This document shows, piece after piece, positions 44,721 to 54,219 of a stretch of 64,000 nt of DNA (position 1 is its first letter; each line of letters starts with the position of its first letter). This stretch comes from Rhynchopus euleeides (lineage: Eukaryota; Euglenozoa; Diplonemea; Diplonemida; Diplonemidae): positions 124,001-188,000 of the forward strand of contig OY723262.1 of the NCBI GenBank assembly GCA_963210315.1, read 5' to 3'. Made by a program: the position numbers and the translations under genes. A model generated the notes under the pieces. That model was not told the DNA's origin. It ran no database searches and saw only the letters and a program-made list of their open reading frames with translations.

Positions 44721-46563
44721 CAGGGGGGGGGGCGAATAGAATTACTAAGTAATACCATGGTTGCATAGCGGCCGTTTTAAAAAATCCCTTGTATTTTGTG
44801 GACTTGCAAAAACGGCCGCTGATTTTCAGCATTTTAAAAAACGGCCGTTTTTTTACCTGGGAATTTTGTATGGGGCGTGGGTCAGCAGGCGAGATCCCAC
44901 CACCAGGAGTGCCTCCCCACTACAAGGGATACCCTGCAGCAAGCATTGTGAGCGCGCCTTCAAGTATGATGCGAAGAGTTCAGACTTCGTGGACCACTTT
45001 GACGGACCGCGCCATATCAAGAAGAAGAAGAACGCAGCGTTGAAAGTGCAGAGCCAGGGAAACAGCTGGCGCTGTCGGAGTGCGATACCCTCAGTGGCAG
45101 GCTTGCAACTTCGGATCACCGGCTGGCATGGTGCATGATGCTGTCAAGAAGTGTGTCCCGAGGAGGGGCTGAACATGGTTGCGGCCAATCTAGGCACGTG
45201 TGTCGTGGATGACCGTGCAGGCAGAGGTGGGTGTCGCTCACTGGCATCAGGGCTCTTCCGACAGAGCTTTCCCTTGATATCGGCGACAGCACCCCGGATG
45301 AGAAGGACACCGCCTTCGCTGATTTATTCCCGAAGGCACGGGCGATCATCCCGGGCAATATGCAGCACCAGCTGGATGGGTTCACGACCGCACTGGCGCT
45401 GAAGGATGTGCTGTGCCACATCTCTGACGCAGCTGAGAGGGAGAAGCAGGCGAGCAAGACGGCACCACCGGCCGTGCGATCCCGCTTCTCTCCGACACAC
45501 ACTACCTGCACCGCTTGAGTGGATCTGCACCTTGCACCACGTCCCCGGGCATTTATACAATCTTCCGGGCCCGCTGCAGGACAGCGGCCCTGCTACGTGT
45601 GCGTCGCTTCTGCGGTTGGCAGAGATGCCCACGAAATCGCTGGGCTCGAGTCCCACCTGCAGGCCGCCGTCCGCCTGACGGCACCCCTCGCATCGCTGCT
45701 CCAGAAGTACTGCGATGCGCAGCTGGGTGTGCCAACGGCGTGCCCCTGTCGACGCAGTGCACACCGACATTGTGAATGTCATCGAGAAAGTGTCTGAGGT
45801 GGGGAAGTACGACCCCCCAGTGCCCCTGGCAGGGGAGCTGGCCTGGGCTGGCGACCGCATGCGCAGAAGGTGGGACGGCACGGAATCAGGGAAGTCCTTC
45901 TGGTTTGCGGTCCGCCGTCTGTGCCCGAGCGCGTACGGCCGCATGAGTCGTAGGGGTGTCAGAACTCCGGTGCCACCTCCCCTCTGTTTCGGGGAGGTCA
46001 CGAGCAGGGCCTGGGTGATCTACGACTAGGCCACCACGTTCCGAGGGTGTGCTGGATTTCTGGGACAACCCGGGGGCGAACCGGGCTGCTACACTCCTCT
46101 CTGCTCTCGGGTGTCTGCTGCTTGTCGAGCGACAGGCAGGGCGGAAGCCATTTTTCTTTGTACAGTCGACAGAGAATCGCAGTGCCCAATGTCATGTGCA
46201 GGCAACAGGGAGTTGTCAAGTGTGTTTCCTCAGCTCGGTACGGTAAGCAGGAGGCGAATCTCCAAAGGAAAATAGGAGGGGGAAAAAAACGGCCGTTTTT
46301 TCGCCAACAAAACATGAAAACGGCCGTTTTTATATTTCGGTAGCGGGAACTGAGGTAGTGAATTCTCAGAAAATCCACTCCCTCCATGACGGCCGTTATG
46401 ACACTATGTAATAGAACCAGCGCAGTTCACGATCAACTTTTTTTTCGATTTCGGTGGAGTGGAATACCACTTACTGGGGAATGCGCCCAACCCAAAATTT
46501 GGGAATTTTTCAAACATGCCATTTTGAATAGTATTACTTAGTAATTCTATTCGCCCCCCCCTG
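44721..46563 (+). mobile_element. 1.84-kb TA-flanked transposon (CAGGGGGGG ends, AACGGCCGTT palindromes) nested in the piggyBac-like element
   Basis: The ends share CAGGGGGGGG, CGAATAGAATTACTAAG and TAATAC as an inverted repeat of about 33 bp. TA flanks at 44719-44720 and 46564-46565 rejoin to restore the piggyBac-like terminus. Subterminal signature: AAAACGGCCGTTTT or halves at about 44769, 44810, 44839, 46288, 46317 and 46388. The interior 44880-46029 carries degenerate protein-coding remnants in several frames. Confidence 0.82.
44880..46029 (+). pseudogene. Degenerate protein remnants inside the CAGGGGGG element
   Basis: Open pieces at 44761-45138, 45231-45518, 45519-45797 and 45715-46029 lie head to tail in different frames. 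The first has a zinc-finger-like pattern CSKHC...DHFDGPRH followed by KKKK, loosely like a BED or CGG-binding finger. The second contains FPKARAIIPGNMQHQLDG, the last FAVRRLCPSAYGRM. These may be frames of one decayed transposase, possibly hAT-related given the finger, but I see no hAT dimerisation motif and the TA flank argues against hAT. Confidence 0.35.
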
Positions 46564-46574
46564 TAAAGGGTTAA

Positions 46575-47319
46575 AAAAAATGGGGGAAAATGGTTACTTT
46601 TCGAGCTACTTGTTTTTCATAGTTGACACGGTCGACCACACATCACCGTGTGAAACGACAAAACAAAAAGAAGGGCGGCACCCCCGCCAGAAGGGCGTTT
46701 TGGCGCTAACCTTCGGGAGGGCGCGGGGGAAGGGGTGTGCTAAACCCATGTTCCTTTCCAGCATTGGCATCGCGTTGGACCACTCTCTGATTGACCATTT
46801 GCCAAAACACAAGGAACAGCTAGCAGGAGGGGGTGGGGTCAGGGCGGGGGTCCAGGTATGAGACGAGAAAGGGGGGCAGGACGGGGGTGCGGGGTGCGGG
46901 GGGGGGGGGGGGGGAGCGGGGACGAACAATGCCACACTCATCCGTTGCGCTGCGGTGCTTCCACATTTCCCCCACGATGGCATTCGTGGAAGTGATGGAA
47001 ATCCCGGGCGAGGGACACAACCCGCGCAACCAAAGCGAACGACACAATTCCGCCCAATTCCGCGGAAAACGGGGGATATGAGCAGGGGCTTGGGGGGGGG
47101 GGGGGGACATGGGGGACCGCTCCACCCCCCCTCCCCCCCGCAGAGCAGGGCAGGGCAGGGCAGGGCAGAGTGGGACTGTCCCATTATTCTCTCTATAAAT
47201 CTTCACTTTGTTTCCCACCAGCTTTTGTTCCCGGATTTTTTTCGGATATGACAGCCTCTCTCTCTCTCTCTCGCCAGCATGACGCACGCACGGCGCACCG
47301 GACTGCTGCCCACCCCTTC
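46575..47319. other. Intergenic, G-rich
   Basis: No gene is recognised. G18-type runs lie near 46899-46916 and 47091-47106, and a GGGCA repeat at 47148-47167. It is immediately 3' of the coiled-coil gene and probably contains its 3' untranslated region. Confidence 0.4.
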
Positions 47320-47889
47320 TCACATCCGACGCATCCCCTCCAGGGCAGTCGACACCTGCGCACACACCGCAGACATCTGCTGCGCCAGCTCTTCGAGGCG
47401 TGACTCCTCCCTTGAGACCTGCGCCTTCTTCTCCGCGAGCTCGGCACGCGACGCCGCAAGGAGGTTTTTCTGCTCCGCAACCTGCTCCATCAGCTGGGCC
47501 ACAACCGCACCCTCCTCCTCCACGCGGCTATGCTCATACTGTGCGGCGGCTTGTGTGTCCGTCACGTTGTTGCGCTGGATGAGGAGCAGCTTCTCCTGCT
47601 GTGCCTTGGACAGCCTGCAGTCCTTCAGCCCGTTGCGAACGCTGCGCTGCTCCGTCGCCGCCACCTCGCAGGCCAGCTTTGCGTGGATAAATCTCAGTGT
47701 CAGCTCGCCTTCCGTCCGCGAGTCTGCCTCCACATCCGCCTCCACGGCGCTCAGCCTGGTCCGCAGGGCACGGATCTCGGCATCCATCGCAGCGTCCTGC
47801 GCGCGCAGCTGCTCCACCTTCTCCGCCCTGCGCTTCAGCTTCGCCTTCGCCTCCTCCACGCCATCGACAATGCCCTGCTTCCGGCGCAT
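47320..47889 (-). CDS. Coiled-coil protein, terminal exon
   Basis: This exon of 189 codons is almost wholly alpha-helical coiled coil: it is rich in Glu, Lys, Arg, Ala and Gln with heptad spacing (for example AEKVEQLRAQDAAMDAEIRA and QLMEQVAEQKNLLAASRAEL) and has no Pro. It ends MRRM then TGA. The ATG at 47889 is preceded by CTCCCCTCCCCCGAAG, which looks like an intron acceptor, so upstream exons are likely. One candidate short first exon, MGTSANKNR with a GTGAGG donor, lies at 49179-49151, but its phase does not join directly to this exon. No specific function can be assigned; such proteins often belong to cytoskeletal or basal-body structures. Confidence 0.6.
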   Translation of the reverse strand: MRRKQGIVDGVEEAKAKLKRRAEKVEQLRAQDAAMDAEIRALRTRLSAVEADVEADSRTEGELTLRFIHAKLACEVAATEQRSVRNGLKDCRLSKAQQEKLLLIQRNNVTDTQAAAQYEHSRVEEEGAVVAQLMEQVAEQKNLLAASRAELAEKKAQVSREESRLEELAQQMSAVCAQVSTALEGMRRM

Positions 47890-50043
47890 CTTCGGGGGAG
47901 GGGAGAGTTACGTCAGCAGCAGCCCGCAGGAGCAACAACCGCAGGAGGCAGTGGGAAGATCAGCCAACCGGGGGGGGTATACAGAGGAAGATATAGAGAG
48001 AAAGGAGAGGTCACCCAGTGTGAGTGTGGGTGTGTGGGGGGGTAGGGGGGGGGGGAGAGAAAGAGTGGGTGGTTGGGGTATGGGGATTTATTTTGGGTTT
48101 GGGTTTGGGGCAGGCAAAGAGAGGGAGAGAAAGAGGGGGTGGTGGTGGTGATGGGGGGAGGGGGGGGGGGGGGCGTGTTGGGGTGTTGGGGGTGGGTAGG
48201 AATCACACCCAAAGAAGAAGAAGAAAAAAAGCTGAGGAAATCCTCCCGCAAAAAAAATACCAATGCGGTAGCGGAAAAACCAGAGGAGGGCGTGGATACT
48301 TTTTTTCCCCCTACCGAATTGGAGGTGGATTTTCTCAGTTTTTTTTGGGATCGGGTGGGGGGGCGGGGGTGTTCAGACCCGCGGCAGGGGGAAGGGGGGA
48401 GGGGAGAGGGGGAGGTGCGGACAACCTTTCCTCCTTTTTTGGGGGGGGGTGACGAGAAAGGCCTCTCCGCACAACCTCCCCCCGTTCCCCACGCCGCGGC
48501 CCGGGTTGTCTTTGTTTTTTTTATATCGTACTTCAGTTCTGCTGCTTCGGATTTCGTTATTTCCTTTGTTGGAGTGAAACGGGGGTAGAGGCCCAAAGGA
48601 GGCAGGCAACTGGGATACAATCCCACCAAAGCCCACCAAGCTGCACACGGGCACACACCCGAGGGGGGCGGCAGCCGGAGGGCACAGAGGAGGAGGTTTT
48701 GTGAAGTAAAACGAATCTGCAGGTGGTGGTGGTGGTGGTGGTGGGCTGCTTGTCTGTCTCCAAGAGAAGAGAAGGCATGGCATGGCAATGCAGCGATGGC
48801 TGGGATCAGGGAAGGGGATGTGGTGGGGGGGGGGGGGTGGGGTGGGGTGGGGGGTGAGGGGGTAGGTGCGGTCCGGCTTTTCGGTAACTGTGCACTCGCC
48901 CCGCCCCCCACACACAATCACACACAGAAAAGCCACAACAGCTTTCCCCACTCCCCCCCCCCCCCCTCCCTAACCGTCCATCCTCCTACAAACATCCACC
49001 AAAAAAAATACCGCCACATCCGATACACCGCCTTCTTATTCCTGCCCCCATTTCCTGCATTTTTTGGTTGCTGTGGAGGGCAGGGAAGCCACATTTCCAC
49101 GCCAAGCCCTGAGTCCTGCATGGCTGCCCCCCCCCCCCCCTCACCCTCACCTTCTGTTCTTGTTGGCAGAGGTCCCCATCGGTTGAAGACGAGCGGGGCT
49201 CTCGTGCGCGTGTTGGGGAAAAGAAACAGCAAAAGGAAGGGAGTACGGTCTGTGCGTCCAGCGCATAGCGAGAGGAACGACTGGCAAGGAAACAGGCAGC
49301 AGGCGTGAACAAAAGCTATCAGGGGGGGGGGGGGGTGGCTGGAGTGGCTGGGGTGGCCGCCCTGGTGCAGTGTGTCGCACGAATAAGCAGGGGGTGGTGA
49401 GGGTGTCGTTCCCCCTGTTGCAATACGGAATGAGGCGGCGGGGCTTTCCGGATTGTGTTAGGCGTGCTTCCCGTTGGGGGTGGGGAATAGATGTGGTCGA
49501 AAACTGCACTAGTTTCGGCCAGACGCTTCGGCTTCCCACCCTTCGAGGCAGGGCTGGGGGGGGGGGGGGGGGTGGGGGGGTATTTTTTGTCGTTCGCACA
49601 CAGTGCCTTCGGGCAAAAAATTCAACAACAGCAAAACATCACGCACGAAGGCAATTTTGCAAACTTCTTCCGAGGGCCACATGCTATCTCGATCAAAGAA
49701 CGGCTTGGCGCACGCATTGATTCCAGAAGAAGAATGGCCCCATAAAAACACCGGACAGCCTCAACCGATGGTTGGGGGCGAGTGACGGCGTGTTGCCCGA
49801 ACCTTCCGAACAAAGCTTCTTTACCACACCCTCCCCGACCAGCCGTGACGCAGCATACAACCACCCCCACCCCGCCTCACAACGGCAACCGAGAAGGCAG
49901 GGGCTTCGAAGTCACTTCCTTTGGTGTTGTTTGTTTGCCCCCTGGAGCTGAACCTTCTCCGCCTACACGCATGGATGCTTCGTGTTCTCATTCGTTACTA
50001 CACACGCCTGCGAAGAGCAGGCAACTACTGCCAAGACTGCATC
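47890..50043. other. Introns/intergenic, pyrimidine-rich on the minus strand
   Basis: Long G or C runs dominate (48150-48190, 48826, 48953, 49128, 49323, 49556). Apart from the candidate mini-exon at 49151-49179, minus strand, I see no coding signal. Most ORFs here are low-complexity Pro/Gly translations. Confidence 0.4.
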
Positions 50044-50657
50044 CTATTCACGGGTACGCCGGGAGCGGGGGTCAATGTGCGTCTCGTACCGTGTCACGGC
50101 GGTGCGGAACTCGCTGTAGCTGAGCTGGCCGTCGCGGTCCAGGTCACCCCAGTTGATGATCTCCTGGATGTGGTCCAGGTCGGGCTTCTCCTGCCCGAAT
50201 GCGATGCGGTGGATGCGCACCATGTCGTTGAGCCCCACCTTCTGGTTGCGGTCGAAGTCGTAGAGGTCGAACATCAGGCGCACCTCGTCCTCGCTGCCCG
50301 CCTCGACCACCTTGCGGTTCAGCACCTTGCGGAAGCCCTCCAGGTTGAGCAGGCCGTCGTCGTTCGCAGCCTCGTCGAAGTCATCCAGCACCGACTCGGG
50401 GATCTGTGCAGGGTGTGGGTCAGCAGGGTGTCGGCAAGCGCGCATCCCAATAGCATCTCCAAAAAGCAACTCCAAAGAACAGATCAAATCACAAAGGGCC
50501 AGAGAGTGTGTCATACCACGTTGTACCCGAGTGCGGTGAGGGCCAGCTTCACCTCCTCCGCGTCAAGCGACCCCTTCCCGTCCGTGTCGAAGATCTCGAA
50601 GGTGCGCTCGATGTCAATATCGTTGACACGCGGCACGTGCGTCTGCTCAATGCTCAT
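50044..50657 (-). CDS. Centrin/caltractin-like EF-hand protein
   Basis: This is a calcium-binding protein of the centrin/calmodulin class, expected at basal bodies or centrioles. Two exons: 50657-50517 (47 codons, donor GTATGA) and 50403-50044, joined in phase 0 across a 113-bp intron, giving 166 aa (centrins about 165-175). EF-hand 1 is canonical (DTDGKGSLDAEE, residues 24-35). The second is degenerate (DEAANDDGLLNLEGF). The third is partly canonical (DFDRNQKVGLND). The fourth is canonical (DLDRDGQLSYSE, near 135-146). LTALGYNV before the junction matches the helix after the first loop. The basic tail SRRTRE is short. It could be a divergent centrin paralogue rather than centrin 1/2. It lies between the coiled-coil and F-box genes on the same strand. 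Confidence 0.88.
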
Positions 50658-51312
50658 TGTTGCACTGTTGTGTGGCCTGCTGGGGGATAGTTGTGAGGGC
50701 GGCAGGCATCGATGGTGCATGCGTGGTCTGTTCAAGGCGATGGCAGTCCCAGATGGCGGGTCCTCACTGCAGATGCAAGGGTAAGTCAGGCGGACGGGTG
50801 GGAGGGTCTGGGGCGAGGGCCTGAGCTGACAGCTGAAGAAACGAAACGCGGGTGTGTCCGAAGACAGGCCAGCTCTTCTTCCTTCCGCATTGCATTCAAG
50901 AGTGCCCCCGAAAGGCGCCACGCCTACAACCCGACACACCCGCCTCCAGGCGCTGCGGGCCAACAGCCTTACCTCCCCCCTCCCCCCACAACCCCGCCCC
51001 CACTCCACCCACACGTGACCCCCTCCCCCACCTTTATCTACAAATACCATACTGCAAGGCATCGGCTTCCTTGGCCTGCAAAAAAGGCACACACACACTC
51101 CCCACCCCCAACCCCCACCTCCTGCCTGGTCGTAAATCGCACCACCACCATCACCACCCCTCCCCCACAGCAGCCCCTGCCGGGGCTCGGGCAGCAGGTG
51201 CCTCAGGTGCACCTGCTGCGGGGGGGCCAGTGCAGGTTATCTCATCCGGCAGAGGTCCTGGCCACTGCAGTGCTAGGATGCAGTCGATGGCACCACTCGT
51301 TGTAATTGGTTA

Positions 51313-51657
51313 CCGTATACGTAAATATTTTGGAACGTAAATATTATGGAACGTAAATATTATGGAACGTAAATATTTTGGAACGCTGGTGGGTTGGCGT
51401 TCCAGATTTTTTTCGTTCCATAATATTTACAGGGCTTTCTGCGACTCGGGGACTTGGACCAGGTGATCGGACGGCATACAGAGTCCCTGACGGGACCTAC
51501 TCGTGCACTTTTCGTGCGATTCCTGAGGCAAGCCATCCTCACCACTGAGTCCCCAACTGGCCCTGTAAATATTTTGGAACGTAAATATTATGGAACGGAC
51601 CGGGCAAAAATGGGCCCGTTCCATAATATTTACGTTCCATAATATTTACGTATACGG
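51313..51657. mobile_element. 345-bp MITE (CCGTATACG ends, CGTAAATATTNTGGAA repeats, TA flanks)
   Basis: The ends CCGTATACGTAAATATT and AATATTTACGTATACGG are inverted and flanked by TA (51311-51312, 51658-51659). ACGTAAATATTATGGAACG or its inverse recurs about eight times: four in a row on the left, one near 51415, and four at the right. A unique core of about 120 bp (51435-51560) separates the arrays. No ORF. Confidence 0.85.
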
Positions 51658-51659
51658 TA

Positions 51660-52494
51660 TGTCGAATTGCGAGAGTACAGCAGGGCGGCAAATCAGACTG
51701 TAGGTACAGAGAGAGAGAGAGCTTCGGGTTAGATCGCAGAAACACAGAATAAAAGACTTGAAAGAGCCCCGTTGTGTGAAGGGTGAGTGGGGGGTAGGCG
51801 GGTGAACCCGAGGTGACTCGGCTCGGGCTGTGGGAGGGGAGGGGGAAGGGGTGGGGTGCTTTTATAATCACCCTGTGCTGTGGGGTGTGCGCTAGTGGGT
51901 TGTGTGAGATAGTCGTGGCAACGGGGCATAATGGGTTCTCTTTCTCAGGGCCTCGCGGTTGGGGGCGCAGGGAGAATGTGATGTGCAGCGGGGGAGGGGG
52001 GACGGCACGCGCGGCACAGTTCTGGGTGACAGAGCAAAATATGAAAAATCACAGGGGGTGAGGGGCATTGAAGCAGAAAGAAGATGGCACATCACTAGGG
52101 AGACGGCAACCACATCACATGGGCACAGGGTGTACCGCAAACAGACACAAACGACACTGCCATGACGCCACCGCCACTGGTGTTCTCAGAAGATTGAGGG
52201 CCACGCAGGGCATGCAGGGCTTCAGGCAGTGGTCATCCGCACGATATGCTGTTGGTATCCCTCCGTGGGAAGATTGTTTCGGACCGGAAGTGTTCCAAGG
52301 TCGTTTCAAACCTCCTTCGTCCGTCAGTAACACCCGCATTGTGGCCATCCAACAGTGGCTCTCGCCAGCAGTGCTGAGCTGCAGATCGTGCGCAGTGCCC
52401 TGATGCGAGCATGAAAAATACCCAACCTTCTGACAGCACACACCCCCCTTCCCCCTCCCCGATTGCGGCGCTTTGGAGCGCTCTCTGCGATGGC
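51660..52494. other. Intergenic, no gene seen
   Basis: GA-rich (GAGAGAGAGAGAG near 51709) and then mixed sequence. It probably includes the 3' untranslated region of the F-box gene; no polyadenylation signal could be assigned with confidence. Confidence 0.4.
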
Positions 52495-53916
52495 CTACGC
52501 GCTGTACTCGCTTGTCGGTAGGATGGTGGCGACAGAGGCATCTTCCGAGGGCGGGCTGGCCACGCTCACTGCAGGCTGCAGCAGCGGAGGGGCACCCAGC
52601 ACCAACGGGCTGGGGATGCCCTGTGACGATGCGTCGTCTGACTCAGGCCCGCTCGCGCTGCCGCCCTCCGCCTCGCTGTCGAAGGCATCATTTGCTTTGG
52701 AGATGGTGAAGTCCCACAGGTCTTTGAAGTGTGGCTGCGTCTCCAGCATCATCATGATGTGCACAACCGAGCAGGCCGCGGGGTGGGCGGGCAGCGTGCA
52801 GTACTGCAGGCGCAGCTGCTCCCAATACCGCAGGTCGGTGACGCAGTTCATCCATTGGTCGATCTTCGTCACGATGTTGATGGAGTCCTGCAGCCGTTTC
52901 ACATATTGGTGCAGCACAGCCAGCTTCCCACTGTCTCGCTTGTGCGCCCTCAGGTGATCGTATGTATCGGAGAGGACCTGGTGTGCGTCGCATGTGCGCG
53001 ACAGCAACTCGTGCAGATCGTCGACATCGCTCATTGTGATGCTCTTCATTGTGATCTCACACAGGTTCGTCTCCAGGATTGCCCCCAACACATCACCCAC
53101 AACACGCTCCTTCAGGCTGGAGATGTTCGCAGGGAACAAGCGCTCGACGAGCCGGCGCCACTTCAACACCCCGCTCTGCACGAAAATGGCGTAGCGCATC
53201 TTCTGCCCGTTGGACACGATGCTCTGGGGCATGTCACGCTGGGCCACAAGGCCGCGCCGCTCAGCGCCATTCATCACACTCTCAGCACTGTTGACGCAGT
53301 TCTGCAGCCCCAGCCGCCACACCCGCGCAGCCTCATCCACCTTGAACACATCGGGGATCTCCAGCAGGCTGATGTCCGCTATCACGCAGTTGAAGTGCTT
53401 CCACAGCATGGGGTGCAGCGAGGCGTTCCACAGGTCCCTGCACAGGACACGCAGGGGCATCACCTCCCACGGCAGCAGGTAGCTGAAGACGATGAACAGC
53501 ACGTCGTCGCTGAGGGGGAACCGCCCTGGGGCCTGCTGCTGCCCGCCCCCGGAGGAGGAGGCCGCGCAGTCGCACGCGCCTGCGCCCAGCTCGCCCTTCG
53601 GAATGTCCTCATAGACGGGCCGTCGCTTGGGCTTTGTCCTGCTCGTGTGGCGTGGGCGCCCGTTCTGCCCCTGGGACGATGAGGAGGCATGCGCGGAGCT
53701 GGACGAGAGGGCCACGGCGGCATTCGCGGAACTGCTGGTGGCCTGCGGGGGTGCCATGTCCAAAGTGGCCTCGACCACAGGGAGGGGCACTTTGTGCGGC
53801 TTGCCCGTCATGCCGCAGAACGGCTGCGCGATGTAGTTGAGGCACACCCGGCAGCGCTTCCCGCCTGCGGCGCGGATCTCCGCGGCCAGAGCCGCCAGCA
53901 CGGCTCCGTCGTCCAT
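52495..53916 (-). CDS. F-box protein
   Basis: A predicted substrate adaptor of an SCF-type ubiquitin ligase, single exon of 473 aa. The F-box spans about residues 133-176 (FPLSDDVLFIVFSYLLPWEV, then LRVLCRDLWN and HPMLWKHF), with the usual LP-like opening, hydrophobic helices and a W near the end. Upstream are a Cys-rich start (CRVCLNYIAQPFC, residues 22-34), a Ser/Ala-rich linker and a basic patch (RTKPKRRP). Downstream is a mainly helical region with no WD40, Kelch or LRR repeat, so the substrate-binding mode is unknown. The C-terminus is acidic and Ser-rich. I chose the ATG at 53916; a longer frame upstream begins with GTG only. The stop at 52495 is immediately followed by a C-rich tract. 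Confidence 0.8.
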   Translation of the reverse strand: MDDGAVLAALAAEIRAAGGKRCRVCLNYIAQPFCGMTGKPHKVPLPVVEATLDMAPPQATSSSANAAVALSSSSAHASSSSQGQNGRPRHTSRTKPKRRPVYEDIPKGELGAGACDCAASSSGGGQQQAPGRFPLSDDVLFIVFSYLLPWEVMPLRVLCRDLWNASLHPMLWKHFNCVIADISLLEIPDVFKVDEAARVWRLGLQNCVNSAESVMNGAERRGLVAQRDMPQSIVSNGQKMRYAIFVQSGVLKWRRLVERLFPANISSLKERVVGDVLGAILETNLCEITMKSITMSDVDDLHELLSRTCDAHQVLSDTYDHLRAHKRDSGKLAVLHQYVKRLQDSINIVTKIDQWMNCVTDLRYWEQLRLQYCTLPAHPAACSVVHIMMMLETQPHFKDLWDFTISKANDAFDSEAEGGSASGPESDDASSQGIPSPLVLGAPPLLQPAVSVASPPSEDASVATILPTSEYSA

Positions 53917-54219
53917 CGTTAGCCTTAACGGGTTCGACACGGTGTTGGAGGGGCGCTGGGCATCAGGCTATTGCATGTTTGCGTGCCGTGTCTGGCAGGG
54001 GGGGTGCGGTGTGAGGGTGTGAGGGTGGAGTGGGGTGGGGTTCGACACCCTTCTGAGGCAGCCCCGAGTAATGAGGGGTTTGACGGCTTCAAAGCTGCAA
54101 AGAAGGGTGGTGGGTTAGGGGGGGTGGGGTGGGGGTGGGGGTGGGGGTGGGGGGCCTGTTTGTCTACAGCTGGCCATCGGGACCACACGCCACGCGTTAG
54201 GAGCAGCGCTTGCCAACAG

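Larger units (their letters stand above)
43133..46570. mobile_element. piggyBac-like non-autonomous element (TTAA duplication), interrupted
   Basis: TTAA at 43129-43132 and 46571-46574 brackets ends CCCTTTAAGACCGAAGGC (left) and its inverse GCCTTCGGTCTTA...AAGGG (right). The right terminus is split by the element at 44721-46563 at its internal TA. TTAA duplication and CCCT/AGGG ends are hallmarks of the piggyBac superfamily. The remaining interior (about 1.6 kb) has no recognisable piggyBac transposase; minus-strand ORF 43870-44490 is unrecognised. The terminal inverted repeat is about 18 bp. Confidence 0.75.

Noticed and set aside
44721-46563. Assignment of the CAGGGGGG element to hAT on the basis of its CAGGG-like ends.
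   Set aside because: hAT elements make 8-bp duplications; here only TA is duplicated, as the restored piggyBac-like terminus shows.
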